Part shown: positions 1 through 8,844 of the stretch, in pieces
How the letters are laid out: the number at the start of each line of letters is the position of its first letter
How positions within the stretch are numbered: position 1 is the first letter of the stretch
Origin: Bremerella alba
Lineage (GTDB): Bacteria; Planctomycetota; Planctomycetia; Pirellulales; Pirellulaceae
Direction: 5' to 3'
NCBI RefSeq assembly: GCF_013618625.1
Contig: NZ_JABRWO010000004.1
Span: 124,001-188,000, forward strand
DNA: 64,000 nucleotides
Notes under the pieces: model-generated
What the model was told of the DNA's origin: nothing
The model's database searches: none
What the model saw: the letters and a program-made list of their open reading frames with translations, nothing else
Translations under genes and position numbers: made by a program

Positions 1-9
1 CGAATAGGC

Positions 10-762
10 TCAGCACGAAGCCATGGTCTGGGCACCGGTGCTGGTCATGCCGCTACGGGCAAGGCTGCGATCTAAGACGAAATGATAATAGTTCAGCCGT
101 GTGCTACCGTCATCCAACGCACCGCCAAAAGATCGATTCTCGTCCAAATAGATCAGGGGCACCGGCAGTTCGACGATATTCAATCCGGCCTTAGCAGCTT
201 CCACCCAAAGCTCGAGCGGCATCGCGTAGCCGGTCTCGGTCACATCCAACTTTTTAACGGCCTCTACTCGATAGGCCTTGAACCCACAGAACGAATCTGT
301 GAGCTGAAAACCGAGCAAACGATTTAGCTCGGAAGTGACTCGGCGATTGATGAATAGCCGCTGGGCCGGCGGCTCGCTCTGTCCCTCGAATTGCTTGAGA
401 TATCGGCTACCAGACACGATATCGACCGAGCGACATGCCTTGATGAACTTCGGAATCAACTGCGGCTCGTGCTGACCGTCACAGTCCATCGTAACGACGA
501 TATCGAACTGGTGATCGTCCGCATATCGAAACGCGGTGAGCAGGGCGGCTCCGTAGCCGGAGTTCTTCTCATGCGTTACGACAATGATGTCATCGCGTTG
601 CCGAAGAAGTTCCAACGTGTCATCCGTCGAACCATCGTTGACCACAAGCACGGGATGCCCATAGCCGACAACCTGATCCAAAACCGCATGGATGGTGCTC
701 GCTTCATTGTAGACCGGCAGGGCGATGAGTGACTTATCGCGTTGTTTCATAAAGTTCGCCAA
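10..762 (-). CDS. family 2 glycosyltransferase (DPM1/polyprenyl-phosphate type)
   Basis: A GT-A fold glycosyltransferase of family 2, resembling dolichyl/undecaprenyl-phosphate sugar transferases that move a sugar from a nucleotide donor to a lipid or glycan acceptor on the cytoplasmic side. Visible signs are the N-terminal PVYNE motif (residues 16-20), the nucleotide-binding VNDGSTDDT stretch (about 41-49) and the DCD form of the metal-binding DxD motif (93-95). At 250 residues it is the length of the soluble catalytic domain and I see no C-terminal membrane segments, so it is DPM1-like rather than GtrB-like. Start is the ATG at 762; a second in-frame ATG four codons later is equally possible. 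It stands alone here, with no partner on the same strand upstream. Acceptor and sugar cannot be told. Confidence 0.88.
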   Translation of the reverse strand: MANFMKQRDKSLIALPVYNEASTIHAVLDQVVGYGHPVLVVNDGSTDDTLELLRQRDDIIVVTHEKNSGYGAALLTAFRYADDHQFDIVVTMDCDGQHEPQLIPKFIKACRSVDIVSGSRYLKQFEGQSEPPAQRLFINRRVTSELNRLLGFQLTDSFCGFKAYRVEAVKKLDVTETGYAMPLELWVEAAKAGLNIVELPVPLIYLDENRSFGGALDDGSTRLNYYHFVLDRSLARSGMTSTGAQTMASC

Positions 763-1045
763 TCGTGCGCAAAAATTAATTTAACGAGGGGTTTTGACAA
801 CCATTGTGCGAGGTAGTCAGCCCAAGTCGACTGCCCCGACGGCCTGTCCCCTTACCTCATGACCATCAGCACCGGCCAATACCGTGACCTAACCATTGTT
901 ATCTAAAGGCGTTAGATCGACAAACCCGCCATCTATTATCGACGCGTCCTAAACCATAAAATACAGTTGAGGACACAATGGTTGTGGCAACATTAGCTTG
1001 GATGCCGAGTACCAGCCTGCGTTGCAAAGCCCGGGCCAAAAATCT

Positions 1046-1864
1046 TCATGCAAAGTGAATGGGGTCCGTTTCTTGTCGACTGCTCCACACATTGGCCGTA
1101 GGAAATGCCTCGGACAGAATGGTCGCCAGTTTCTCTACCGCAAATCTCTCGCTGGCATAATGACCCACGAGTATTAACGCGACATTTTGAGCTTTGGCTT
1201 CGAGACATGTGTGGAAACTGGTTTCTCCCAGAATCAGACAGCCGACCTTCTTCTCAATCGCGGCGGTAAGAAGTTCACCAGACGATCCACAACCAACGGC
1301 CACCGTTTGAATCTCTGCCGTTCCCCGACCCACAACTTTGACCATCGGGGCCCGGGTAACTTGTTTGGCCATCTCGGCTATTCGGGCCAACGACATACTC
1401 CCTTCGGCAAATCCTCCCCAACGTCCTGTACCAACCGGAGGAGTTGCCTCAGTGACGCCCAGCAGTTCGACCGGCACCAATGGTCGTACATCGGTCAATC
1501 CGATACCCGTTGCCAGTTGATGGTTAATTCCTTCCGCACATGAATCGAACGCTGTATGCGGGCTATAGACAGCAATCTTGTTCTGAATCAGCTTCAAGAG
1601 CATCTTTCCGACGGTGTCGTCGGTGGTAATCTGCTTGAGGGATCGGAAAGGGAAGGGATGGTGCGTAACGATTAAATCAGCGTCCGCTTCGATGGCTTCG
1701 TCGACAACCTCCGACGTAACTGTCAGGCAGGTCACAATACCGTCGATCGACTGCGTAGAGTCCCCCACGAGCAACCCCACATTGTCCCATGATTCGGCCA
1801 ATTGCCGGGGGGCGAATCGTTCTAGAAACTCGCAAACGCTGTTCAGAATCAGGGGTTCTGCCAC
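1046..1864 (-). CDS. NIF3-like dinuclear metal centre protein
   Basis: Member of the NIF3/YbgI (DUF34) family, toroidal hexamers with a two-metal site; GTP cyclohydrolase type 1-like activity has been proposed for some members but the physiological role is unsettled. Recognised from the N-terminal block with ESWDNVGLLVGD (about residues 24-35), the metal-ligand motif VTHHPFPF (His68/His69) and the C-terminal GHYASERFAVE segment, which supplies the second His/Glu pair. At 272 residues it is the short form, without the inserted PII-like domain of some homologues. It starts with GTG at 1864. It follows the 888-residue secreted protein gene by 45 nt on the same strand, so co-transcription is possible, although no functional link is evident. 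Confidence 0.9.
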   Translation of the reverse strand: MAEPLILNSVCEFLERFAPRQLAESWDNVGLLVGDSTQSIDGIVTCLTVTSEVVDEAIEADADLIVTHHPFPFRSLKQITTDDTVGKMLLKLIQNKIAVYSPHTAFDSCAEGINHQLATGIGLTDVRPLVPVELLGVTEATPPVGTGRWGGFAEGSMSLARIAEMAKQVTRAPMVKVVGRGTAEIQTVAVGCGSSGELLTAAIEKKVGCLILGETSFHTCLEAKAQNVALILVGHYASERFAVEKLATILSEAFPTANVWSSRQETDPIHFA

Positions 1865-1909
1865 GGGACACTCTCGTCTGGTTGATTGAGGGAACGAACC
1901 GATCGCACC

Positions 1910-4576
1910 TTAATCCTTGACTTCTACGCGGTGATTGAAAACCCGGGTACCGCCGATTTCTCGTAGTCGGAGCAAGATTGTGCTTCCTTTCAGATCGTCT
2001 GCATCAGAAATCCGATAAACGATCGACGTACGCCCCAATCCGAAGTTCATGACACGTTGCCGCATTTGCCGGCGATCAGAGGCATACAATAAGCAGTCAA
2101 ACGAAATGAGTTGCTCTTGTAAATTGTGGATGGTCGCTTCGATGACCAGTTCGCCCGTTTCATTGTCGAAGGTGGCCGTCGATTCGACCTGCATCATTCC
2201 ACTGCCGACCAATATTTCACGATAAACGCTGAACTCGTACTCTTGATCTCCACTGACCTGGAAGTCAATACGCACTGGCTGCAAACCACTGTCTGCATCC
2301 GCTCGTAGCAAGACCTTATAGGGTGACTTCAGTTCGCCCCCACGCGTCAGTTTGAATCGCAAAATATTAGGATTCACATTCCAGACATCCGGAGCGATCA
2401 GACGTGCTACCCCACTAATCGCCGTGGGGAAGGTATTCAATACCGTTGCATCAATACGCTGCGTGCGTCCGAAGTCGCTCTCTAACTCGGATGGCGAAAA
2501 TTGAAAGGCCAGTCGCATCTTGGCGACGCTGTCGTTCAGTCCGATCAAAAATTGCGGAATCGGTCCGACAGGGATAACCTGCTTGTTGCCTTCCTGCAAA
2601 GGCGAAACCTCGCGTCCCCATAGGTCGATGATTTTGACGTCTTCACCGAGATACAGTGTTTCGTAAATCTCTCGTGAGTTCCATAACAGCATCACGGTTC
2701 GATTGCCGCGGGCAAACACGTGGTTATGGCTATTGTTGGGCAACTGGATAGATCCCAGGTATTCTGTCCCGGAAATCAGCCTTGCCGTCGTGCGCCATGG
2801 CAAGAGCAACTCCGATGGCGAGCCGTCCTCATTCATCAAGCCATATTCGCTATCGAATGGCTTAGAAATGAACGCCGCGTCTGCTTGATGTATTTTGGCG
2901 GACACCATCTTTTCAACCAAATCGCGTGCGCGTTCTTCTGTCGTGTACTTGGAACGGGGCAAAGGGTAGATCGTTGCAAAACGAGTTGTCTTGCCTTGAG
3001 ACTTATCGAGATAGACGCCCAATTCGTCCTTGGTCATTGGCAGCAAGCCGTCCAAGCTTCCGCTGGGTGGCAAGATCGAGTACGCCAGAAAGTCGTACGG
3101 AAGATCTCTTCCCACCGGTGTTTCTGCCATCCATCGCCACGGGATCCCCAGTTCAATGTCTTGTCCGCTGGTACGTAATTCCTGACGGATTTGCCGAAGC
3201 TTTTCCATCAAGTTGGTGTAGCCAACAAAGCTAACATCACCGTCGGCCCCCAGTTGCCAGTAATGAACCGTCAGCGAAAGTCGTGTGAGAATAGGCTCGA
3301 CATAGGGTCGCCACAGCAGCGGTTCGGCGAAGACGTTCGCCACTAACATCGTTTCTTGTTCGCCAAACAAGTTTCGAATATCAGCGGGCGGTTTATCAAT
3401 CACTGCCACGACATTGATGTTGTGTTTATTCAAACGTTCGGCAAAGCGGGCAATGTTATTGGCGCGTTCCAAGTCATCGTCGTTGTACCACACGGGAAAT
3501 TTAACCCAGTTCACACCTGCGGTGACTAGAAGGTCAAACATTCGCTGGAAGTCGAGCGGCTCTTCTCCGCTGGGCAGTGACCACCCAAATTCACCTTGCT
3601 CAGGAACCGTATCGCGAGAAACAACCGCGACGGTCATCACACGACGATGCATCAAGCCTGAGCTTCCCATCATCGTGGCACGTATTTCGTAGTAGCCGTT
3701 CTGTTCGATGGGGGGTACCCATTGAATGTCACCGGCATAGCCGACATCCCAATTCTTGTCCTGGAACGCCTTCTTACCGAACAACTCTGAAATCTTCTCG
3801 GTTTTGCGCGCGACGACTTTTCCCTCCAGCTTACTCTCATGCCGTGCAAGGGCCTGACGCCCGACGTCGACCAATTCAAAGATCACCGTCGGATCGCGTT
3901 CCAAAATTCCAGAAACGTTACAGTTCACCTTGATGGGTTGGTCATCGTAGTAGACGCTTCCACCATCGGCCGTCTCGAGAGTCATCTTCGGCAGACGGGC
4001 AAACCACAGGTCGTCGAACCAAACATTGCCGGTCAAGTCTTCGTCGACATCTTCTTCGGGACCGATATGCAGCCCGATCACGGCCATGTCGAGGTTGGTA
4101 TTTTTGGGGGCAATGGGACCGATACGAACTTTGATCCATCCGCCGGTCTCTTTGAATTTTTCGGAATAGTACGTCTCGACCGGTTGCTGTTTGTCATTAA
4201 AAAAGGTGAGCGAGATGTAGGCCTTATCAAACTCGAGCCCCTCTGTTTTAATCCGCCCTTCGAGCACGTAACTGAAGATATCCCGCACTGCGATTGGCGG
4301 GCTATAAGCCGTGGCAGATCCACCGTCGAGGCGAATATTCAGCGAACGATCGCCACTGGCCGCTTCCTGATCGGTAATTTCCACATCCACGTACCGTGGA
4401 TAGCCAGGCCCTGACCGCCGAGTCCATTGATCGGGCCACAGATCGTAGTTGAGATCGGTGTCTTCTTCAAAATCACATTGAAACAACTTGATCGCTTCGG
4501 GATGGCGTTCCTCGATCGGCGCATCGTTCCAGCCTGCGGCCAAGACCATCAGAGGTAATAAAGCGAACGACATCAT
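1910..4576 (-). CDS. large secreted protein with CBM-like N-terminus and degenerate glycosidase-like barrel
   Basis: An 888-residue protein of unknown function. The first ~14 residues are hydrophobic and probably a short signal peptide. Residues ~30-195 read as a beta-sandwich, carbohydrate-binding-like module ending in GNVWFDDLWFARLP. Residues ~325-600 resemble a TIM-barrel of glycoside hydrolase clan A (FGWSLPSGE, then AGVNWVKFPVWYND). The C-terminal third looks like Ig-like beta domains. In clan-A enzymes the acid/base glutamate sits in an N-E pair after beta-4; here the equivalent stretch is WQLGADGD (440-447), so N-E is replaced by Ala444-Asp445, and I see no convincing nucleophile Glu. 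It may therefore bind rather than cleave glycans. The start is the first of two consecutive ATGs. Domain calls are inferred by eye. Confidence 0.7.
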   Translation of the reverse strand: MMSFALLPLMVLAAGWNDAPIEERHPEAIKLFQCDFEEDTDLNYDLWPDQWTRRSGPGYPRYVDVEITDQEAASGDRSLNIRLDGGSATAYSPPIAVRDIFSYVLEGRIKTEGLEFDKAYISLTFFNDKQQPVETYYSEKFKETGGWIKVRIGPIAPKNTNLDMAVIGLHIGPEEDVDEDLTGNVWFDDLWFARLPKMTLETADGGSVYYDDQPIKVNCNVSGILERDPTVIFELVDVGRQALARHESKLEGKVVARKTEKISELFGKKAFQDKNWDVGYAGDIQWVPPIEQNGYYEIRATMMGSSGLMHRRVMTVAVVSRDTVPEQGEFGWSLPSGEEPLDFQRMFDLLVTAGVNWVKFPVWYNDDDLERANNIARFAERLNKHNINVVAVIDKPPADIRNLFGEQETMLVANVFAEPLLWRPYVEPILTRLSLTVHYWQLGADGDVSFVGYTNLMEKLRQIRQELRTSGQDIELGIPWRWMAETPVGRDLPYDFLAYSILPPSGSLDGLLPMTKDELGVYLDKSQGKTTRFATIYPLPRSKYTTEERARDLVEKMVSAKIHQADAAFISKPFDSEYGLMNEDGSPSELLLPWRTTARLISGTEYLGSIQLPNNSHNHVFARGNRTVMLLWNSREIYETLYLGEDVKIIDLWGREVSPLQEGNKQVIPVGPIPQFLIGLNDSVAKMRLAFQFSPSELESDFGRTQRIDATVLNTFPTAISGVARLIAPDVWNVNPNILRFKLTRGGELKSPYKVLLRADADSGLQPVRIDFQVSGDQEYEFSVYREILVGSGMMQVESTATFDNETGELVIEATIHNLQEQLISFDCLLYASDRRQMRQRVMNFGLGRTSIVYRISDADDLKGSTILLRLREIGGTRVFNHRVEVKD

Positions 4577-4724
4577 TAGCGCAGTGCAGGCAAATTGTTT
4601 CGGTGAGTCTTACCCTACGCAGAACCGGTGCGCAGTCCGCTAAACTCTTGCTCACCAAAACGCGACCGCAGGCACACCTTGTGAAAACCGCAGTGCACCA
4701 CCACGTCAAAAGCGACACAACCGT

Positions 4725-4730
4725 TATAAT
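4725..4730 (+). promoter_or_regulatory. candidate -10 element upstream of the TIM-barrel isomerase
   Basis: A perfect TATAAT lies about 50 nt before the ATG at 4781, a plausible distance for a -10 box plus short leader. No good -35 hexamer is present at 16-18 nt spacing, so this is a weak call. Confidence 0.3.
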
Positions 4731-4780
4731 TGTCAGGTTGAATCGTTCCGTTCTCCCTTCGTCCTAACCAATAGCCTTCC

Positions 4781-5566
4781 ATGATTCCACTGAGTGTCCA
4801 ACTTCGCAGTCTTCGCCAACCGTTCCGCAAGGCCCTGCAAACGGCCGGTGAATTGAAAGCCGATGCCGTCGAAATCGACCTCCGGAATGAAGTTCGCCCG
4901 GAAGAACTCACCAAAACCGGGATCCGGCATCTCAAAAAGGTGATGGCCGACTACAATCTGAAAATTGCCTCGGTCAGCTTTCCGACCCGGCGTGGTTACA
5001 ACGTACTAGACGATCTCGATCGTCGCGTTGCCGCCACGAAAGCTGCCATGACGTCCGCGTACGCTCTCGGTGCCAAGGTGTTGGTTAATCATATTGGGGG
5101 TATCGATCAAGAACTCTCAGCCGAGACCAACACCCGCCTGCTGGAAGTCCTGCATGACCTGGCGCGCCACGCCGATACTTGCGGCGTGACCTTTGCCGCT
5201 AAGACCGGCCAGGTCGATGGCCCTGTCATGCGACAATTCCTCGATCAACTTCCCGAAGGTGCAATTGGTGTCGACTTCGATCCCGGGGCACTTATCATCA
5301 ACGGCTTCTCGGCTGAAGAATCATATCAGGCGCTTGCCAAATACGTGGTCAATGTTCGCGGCAAAGATGGCGTAAAAGATCTAGCGCGCGGACGAGGCAT
5401 CGAAGTCCCGCTCGGCCGAGGCACGGTCGATTTTCCGCTGCTGATCGCTTCGCTCGAAGAAGCTCGCTATCGTGGGTTTCTTTGTGTCGAACGCGAGCAC
5501 CCCGAGAATCCTGTGCAGGAAGTTTCGGATGGGCTTGAGTATCTACGAAATGTTCAGATCCCATGA
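4781..5566 (+). CDS. sugar phosphate isomerase/epimerase-like TIM-barrel protein
   Basis: A 261-residue protein of the xylose-isomerase-like TIM-barrel superfamily (AP endonuclease 2 / IolE/IolI-like). The N-terminal PLSVQLRSLR, the strand with ADAVEIDL, the middle ALGAKVLVNHIGG and the C-terminal YRGFLCVEREHPENP with its terminal metal-ligand-type Glu all fit. Enzymes of this group bind one divalent metal through Glu, Asp, His and Glu; here the third-strand ligand region reads VTFAAKTG, with Lys where Glu is usual, and the next reads VDFDPG without the usual His. Activity may therefore be altered. The ATG at 4781 has no competitor nearby. It is divergent from the secreted 888-residue gene and stands alone on its strand. 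Confidence 0.8.
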   Translation: MIPLSVQLRSLRQPFRKALQTAGELKADAVEIDLRNEVRPEELTKTGIRHLKKVMADYNLKIASVSFPTRRGYNVLDDLDRRVAATKAAMTSAYALGAKVLVNHIGGIDQELSAETNTRLLEVLHDLARHADTCGVTFAAKTGQVDGPVMRQFLDQLPEGAIGVDFDPGALIINGFSAEESYQALAKYVVNVRGKDGVKDLARGRGIEVPLGRGTVDFPLLIASLEEARYRGFLCVEREHPENPVQEVSDGLEYLRNVQIP

Positions 5567-5644
5567 TCTTAATTGTAGGACGTTTCGTATCACGCTACGA
5601 TAAACAGCATCGAATTCTCGTTCGTCCCGATTCGGAGTAGTCCC

Positions 5645-6163
5645 ATGTCGCGTCTTGCTTGCCTGTCGTTGCTGCTTGCCCTGATCCTAAGTTCCCCGAT
5701 TTCCGCCCAGGAAGAAAAGGCGACGCAGGATAGCGACATCCAAGCAAAACGTAACGCCCTGTTCGAAAAACGACTCAACAATGTCGCACTCATTGGGTCG
5801 TTCACGATCTCTGGCAAAGAGGATCAGGCCCCCAAACCAGAACGCTACGAGATCAAAAACGTGCGCAAGCTGGAACAAGGCGATCTCTGGCTAATCAATG
5901 CCCGGATCAAATATGGCGATAAGGATATCCAACTCCCGTTGCCTCTGGAAGTGAAATGGGCCGGCATGACGCCAGTGATTACGCTCGACAAGACGACCAT
6001 TCCCGGCATGGGCACATTCAGTTCGCACGTGGTGATTGACGAAGGCATGTACGCCGGCACTTGGACCCACGGTGACGTCGGCGGGGCCTTATTTGGTCGA
6101 ATCGAAAAGCTGGGCGACGAAGCCGACGCCCCTAAGGACCAGGCACAGCCGTTGCCAGAGTAG
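5645..6163 (+). CDS. secreted protein of unknown function
   Basis: A 172-residue protein that I do not recognise. Residues 1-22 form a clear signal peptide (MSRLACLSLLLALILSSPISAQ) with a likely cleavage at Ala-Gln, so it is exported. The mature part is hydrophilic, beginning with a charged EEKATQDSD stretch and continuing with alternating beta-like segments (for example LWLINARIKYGDKDIQLPLP), suggesting a small beta-rich domain. It follows the isomerase gene by 78 nt on the same strand. Its last 32 nt overlap the 3' end of the convergent rsmE gene. Confidence 0.7.
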   Translation: MSRLACLSLLLALILSSPISAQEEKATQDSDIQAKRNALFEKRLNNVALIGSFTISGKEDQAPKPERYEIKNVRKLEQGDLWLINARIKYGDKDIQLPLPLEVKWAGMTPVITLDKTTIPGMGTFSSHVVIDEGMYAGTWTHGDVGGALFGRIEKLGDEADAPKDQAQPLPE

Positions 6164-6836
6164 CCATCGCAAGCGCTGCCGTCTCAACACGAAGAATTCG
6201 CGGGCCAAGACTTACAACCTGACAACCATGCTGGGCGGCTTCTGCCACTTCTTCGTCGGTGAAGCCTCCTTCTGGACCAATTATTGCCAAGACCTCACTG
6301 GCCGGGACAATCGCATCATGGTGGATCGCTTCCCCGCTGGGATGCAGTAAGAACGAAGCGGCAGGTCGCGAGGCCAGAACCTCTTCCAGCGATTGCCCCT
6401 GACCGACCTGCATCAGGTGATTTCGTTCGCACTGTTTACTGGCTTCGATCACCGCGCGGCGAAGCCGATCGATAGCCTTCTCTACCGGTTGGGCGACGCC
6501 TCGCTTGGTAAGCAGCGGAACTAGCCGTGCTACGCCCAGTTCGACACATTTCTCGACCAGCCAGCGTTGGCGATCTCCCTTCGGAAGCGCTACTGCCAGG
6601 GTCAGCCGGCGAGATGCTTCTCGAGAAACTTCCTCTTGGCTTCGGACAGTTCCTACGACCTTCTTCTTCCCGACCGACGTAAGTTCAATCTGGAACTCCG
6701 TTCCTTTGCCGTCAAAACCAACCACCATATCACCCACGTTCGCCCGCATGACCTTGGCCAGGTGCTGAGATTCGGCTTCATCGAAGGTTACTTCTTCCGT
6801 CGCCGACGGATGCTCGATAAAAAAACGTTCTGACAT
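6132..6836 (-). CDS. rsmE: 16S rRNA (uracil-1498-N3)-methyltransferase RsmE
   Basis: RsmE methylates N3 of U1498 in 16S rRNA using S-adenosylmethionine; it belongs to the SPOUT superfamily with a C-terminal trefoil knot. Clear family blocks are ALPKGDRQRWLVEKCVELGV, the EASKQCERNHL segment, and the knot motif IIGPEGGFTDEEV followed by SLGPRILRVETAAL. I place the start at the ATG at 6836 (MSERFFIEH), giving 234 residues, the usual family length. An upstream in-frame ATG at 6938 would add 34 unconserved residues. This gene is divergent from the ExeA-like ATPase gene and converges with the small secreted protein gene. Confidence 0.93.
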   Translation of the reverse strand: MSERFFIEHPSATEEVTFDEAESQHLAKVMRANVGDMVVGFDGKGTEFQIELTSVGKKKVVGTVRSQEEVSREASRRLTLAVALPKGDRQRWLVEKCVELGVARLVPLLTKRGVAQPVEKAIDRLRRAVIEASKQCERNHLMQVGQGQSLEEVLASRPAASFLLHPSGEAIHHDAIVPASEVLAIIGPEGGFTDEEVAEAAQHGCQVVSLGPRILRVETAALAMATLATAVPGP

Positions 6837-6979
6837 TGCGGGTTTGCGGAATAGAGGAGCAGGAATGCATGAAGACAGCGGGCGGATTCTACCGAAACAA
6901 TCCCATGGCAGGAATGCCCTGCGCGGCGGTGCTAGCACCGCTGCTGACAGCTAGCAGCCCACAAGTGATTGTCGCCCGT

Positions 6980-7717
6980 ATGAGCCCATTTTTCGAGAGC
7001 CCTGCTTACCTGGAAGCCGTCGCCCGACTGGAGTACGCCCTTGTGCGCCGAGATCGCGTCGCGGTTTTGACGGGGCCTCTGGGAAGTGGTAAATCGACTC
7101 TGCTCGATAAGTGGACCTCCAAGCTTCGTCGCGAAGGATCGATCGTTCCCTATTTGCAGACTCCAGGGACGTTCGAACAAGACTTTCTATGGGAACTTGC
7201 CATCCAACTGAAAGCAGACGTTGGGCTGGCCACGACGCCACCGGAATTGTGGTTCCAGATTCGCGAACGGTTGACCACTTATGCCCTGGAAGAACGTCCA
7301 GTCGTAATCGTTGTCGACCATGTCGAAGAAATGGCCCCGGAAACGGCTGATCTCTTGCTGACCTTGGCCCGTTTGCATTGTGGAGCAACCACCGGAGGAT
7401 CGCTAATTCTTTCGGTTGATAGCGTGAATCTTCGCTCGTTCGACGTGCGACTGCTGAAGATGGCTGACCTGAAGATCGAACTTGAGGCGTGGTCGTGTGA
7501 AGATGTCGCTCGCTTCACCCAAACCTACCAGGACGCTTTCCCCGACTCTCGTCTCACGCTGGACGACGCTGCGATCCAAGCGGTCTCACAGCACTCGGAA
7601 GGACTGCCTCGGGTGATTTCACAGATTCTCGACCTCTCGCGACTGGCCGTTGAAGCCAGTGATTCCCAATCGGTAACCCCCGAAACGGTAGAAGCAATTC
7701 GCGAAGAACTTCTCTAA
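6980..7717 (+). CDS. ExeA-like AAA ATPase
   Basis: A 245-residue AAA-type ATPase related to ExeA/GspA. It opens with the family signature MSPFFESPAYLEAVARLEYA, followed by Walker A GPLGSGKST (about residues 33-41) and Walker B VVIVVDHVEEM. The helical lid-like C-terminus (LPRVISQILDLSRLAVEA) is also typical. ExeA proper is fused to a peptidoglycan-binding domain and helps secretin assembly; this protein has only the ATPase module and no membrane segment. The start is chosen at the ATG at 6980 because the ExeA-type motif begins there, not at the upstream ATG at 6836, which lies on top of the rsmE start. Its partner is unknown. Confidence 0.83.
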   Translation: MSPFFESPAYLEAVARLEYALVRRDRVAVLTGPLGSGKSTLLDKWTSKLRREGSIVPYLQTPGTFEQDFLWELAIQLKADVGLATTPPELWFQIRERLTTYALEERPVVIVVDHVEEMAPETADLLLTLARLHCGATTGGSLILSVDSVNLRSFDVRLLKMADLKIELEAWSCEDVARFTQTYQDAFPDSRLTLDDAAIQAVSQHSEGLPRVISQILDLSRLAVEASDSQSVTPETVEAIREELL

Positions 7718-7983
7718 TTTGCCCAGAAGCACGATAGGGGGATCGCTCAACCGCGAGTCCTCTCTGCAATGCGTCTGATCGCGCGAACGCTCTATTCATG
7801 TTCGATTTTCCGCGAATCGGAGGGGCAATCAGTTAGGGCTCGACATCTCTAAGGCACTGTCTTTGTTCACTTTACGGAAACATCACACCGAAAATGTCCC
7901 CCGCAACTGGCCTGGAACCCAGGGCGTATTCAGCTAAGATTGGGAGATTACCTACGTAGAAAATTCTTACCGGTTTACCCCCT

Positions 7984-8604
7984 ATGTCGAATGATGCCGG
8001 GTCTGCTTCCCCAACGGCGGACCAAGATCCTTTCGCTCCCGTCCCTGTGGACTTGAAGAATCCCGCCACAGCTATCTTCCTGGCATGGCTAATTCCAGGC
8101 GCAGGACACCTATATCAGGGTCGCCGTGGTAAGGGGATTTTGTTCCTAGTTTGCATCCTTTCGATCTATTTCCTGGGCCTGTCGATGGGCGGTGGTCGGG
8201 TCGTTTACGCAAAATGGGACAACGAGGAAAAGCGGCTTCCTTTGCTATGCCAGCTAGGCGTTGGCCTTCCCACGCTTCCGGCCCTGGCCCAATCATTTCT
8301 GATGCGTCAAAAAATGGAGCCCATCGAGATCGCCGGAGTCCGCATCATGGCCCCCCCTATCGATGGCGAAATGGCCGAGCTTCATCGCACCTACGGCTAT
8401 CTGTTTGAGATGGGCACCCTGTACACCATGATCGCTGGGCTATTGAACGTACTGGTGATTTACGATGCCGGAGCAGGACCTGTGTGGATGATACCTGACT
8501 CTGAAAAGAAGAGACGAGCCAAAAAAGAAGACTCGGGAGACAACGATACGCCCGAGTCCGATGCGAAGACTTCCCGGTCGGACGAAAGCTCCGCGTCAGT
8601 CTAG
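7984..8604 (+). CDS. multi-spanning membrane protein, TM2-like (DUF6677-type)
   Basis: A 206-residue integral membrane protein. After a hydrophilic N-terminus it carries NPATAIFLAWLIPGAGHLYQ and a Gly-rich GRRGKGILF turn, the pattern of TM2-like proteins, then further hydrophobic segments near residues 50-68, 84-100 and 138-155. The C-terminal ~35 residues are highly charged (KKRRAKKEDSG and acidic repeats) and presumably cytoplasmic. The architecture matches a planctomycete family I associate with DUF6677; the exact family number is recalled, not verified. It is followed by a 70-residue membrane protein gene 27 nt downstream, probably in the same transcript. Confidence 0.75.
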   Translation: MSNDAGSASPTADQDPFAPVPVDLKNPATAIFLAWLIPGAGHLYQGRRGKGILFLVCILSIYFLGLSMGGGRVVYAKWDNEEKRLPLLCQLGVGLPTLPALAQSFLMRQKMEPIEIAGVRIMAPPIDGEMAELHRTYGYLFEMGTLYTMIAGLLNVLVIYDAGAGPVWMIPDSEKKRRAKKEDSGDNDTPESDAKTSRSDESSASV

Positions 8605-8631
8605 AACACATTCCGCAAGAGAGTCTCGCCC

Positions 8632-8844
8632 ATGTACGATCTCATCCTATTTGCCATGTTCCCTGGCGCTCGGATGTTGCTTTACGCATTCCCTTTGATT
8701 GTGGTAGTAAGCCTCGTCTACGGTGCTACGCGTCACGAGTTGTGGCCAGCCATCTTAAAGCATGCCTGGGATACGGCGGTGTGGATCCTGGGCTTTATGG
8801 GGGTGGTATTTGTGGTGATTCTTCTGGCTGGCTGGTCTCTGTAG
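8632..8844 (+). CDS. small two-helix membrane protein
   Basis: A 70-residue hydrophobic protein with two predicted membrane helices (about residues 14-31 and 50-68) and a short polar loop containing RHELWPAILKHAWD. An AGAGAG-like purine stretch (AGAGAG within AAGAGAGTC) precedes the ATG. It follows the TM2-like gene closely on the same strand and may act with it. Its 3' end overlaps the convergent acylase gene by 50 nt. I do not recognise the family. Confidence 0.65.
   Translation: MYDLILFAMFPGARMLLYAFPLIVVVSLVYGATRHELWPAILKHAWDTAVWILGFMGVVFVVILLAGWSL

Noticed and set aside
3839-4414. 191-codon plus-strand frame inside the large secreted protein gene
   Set aside because: Antisense shadow with no recognisable domain or start signal.
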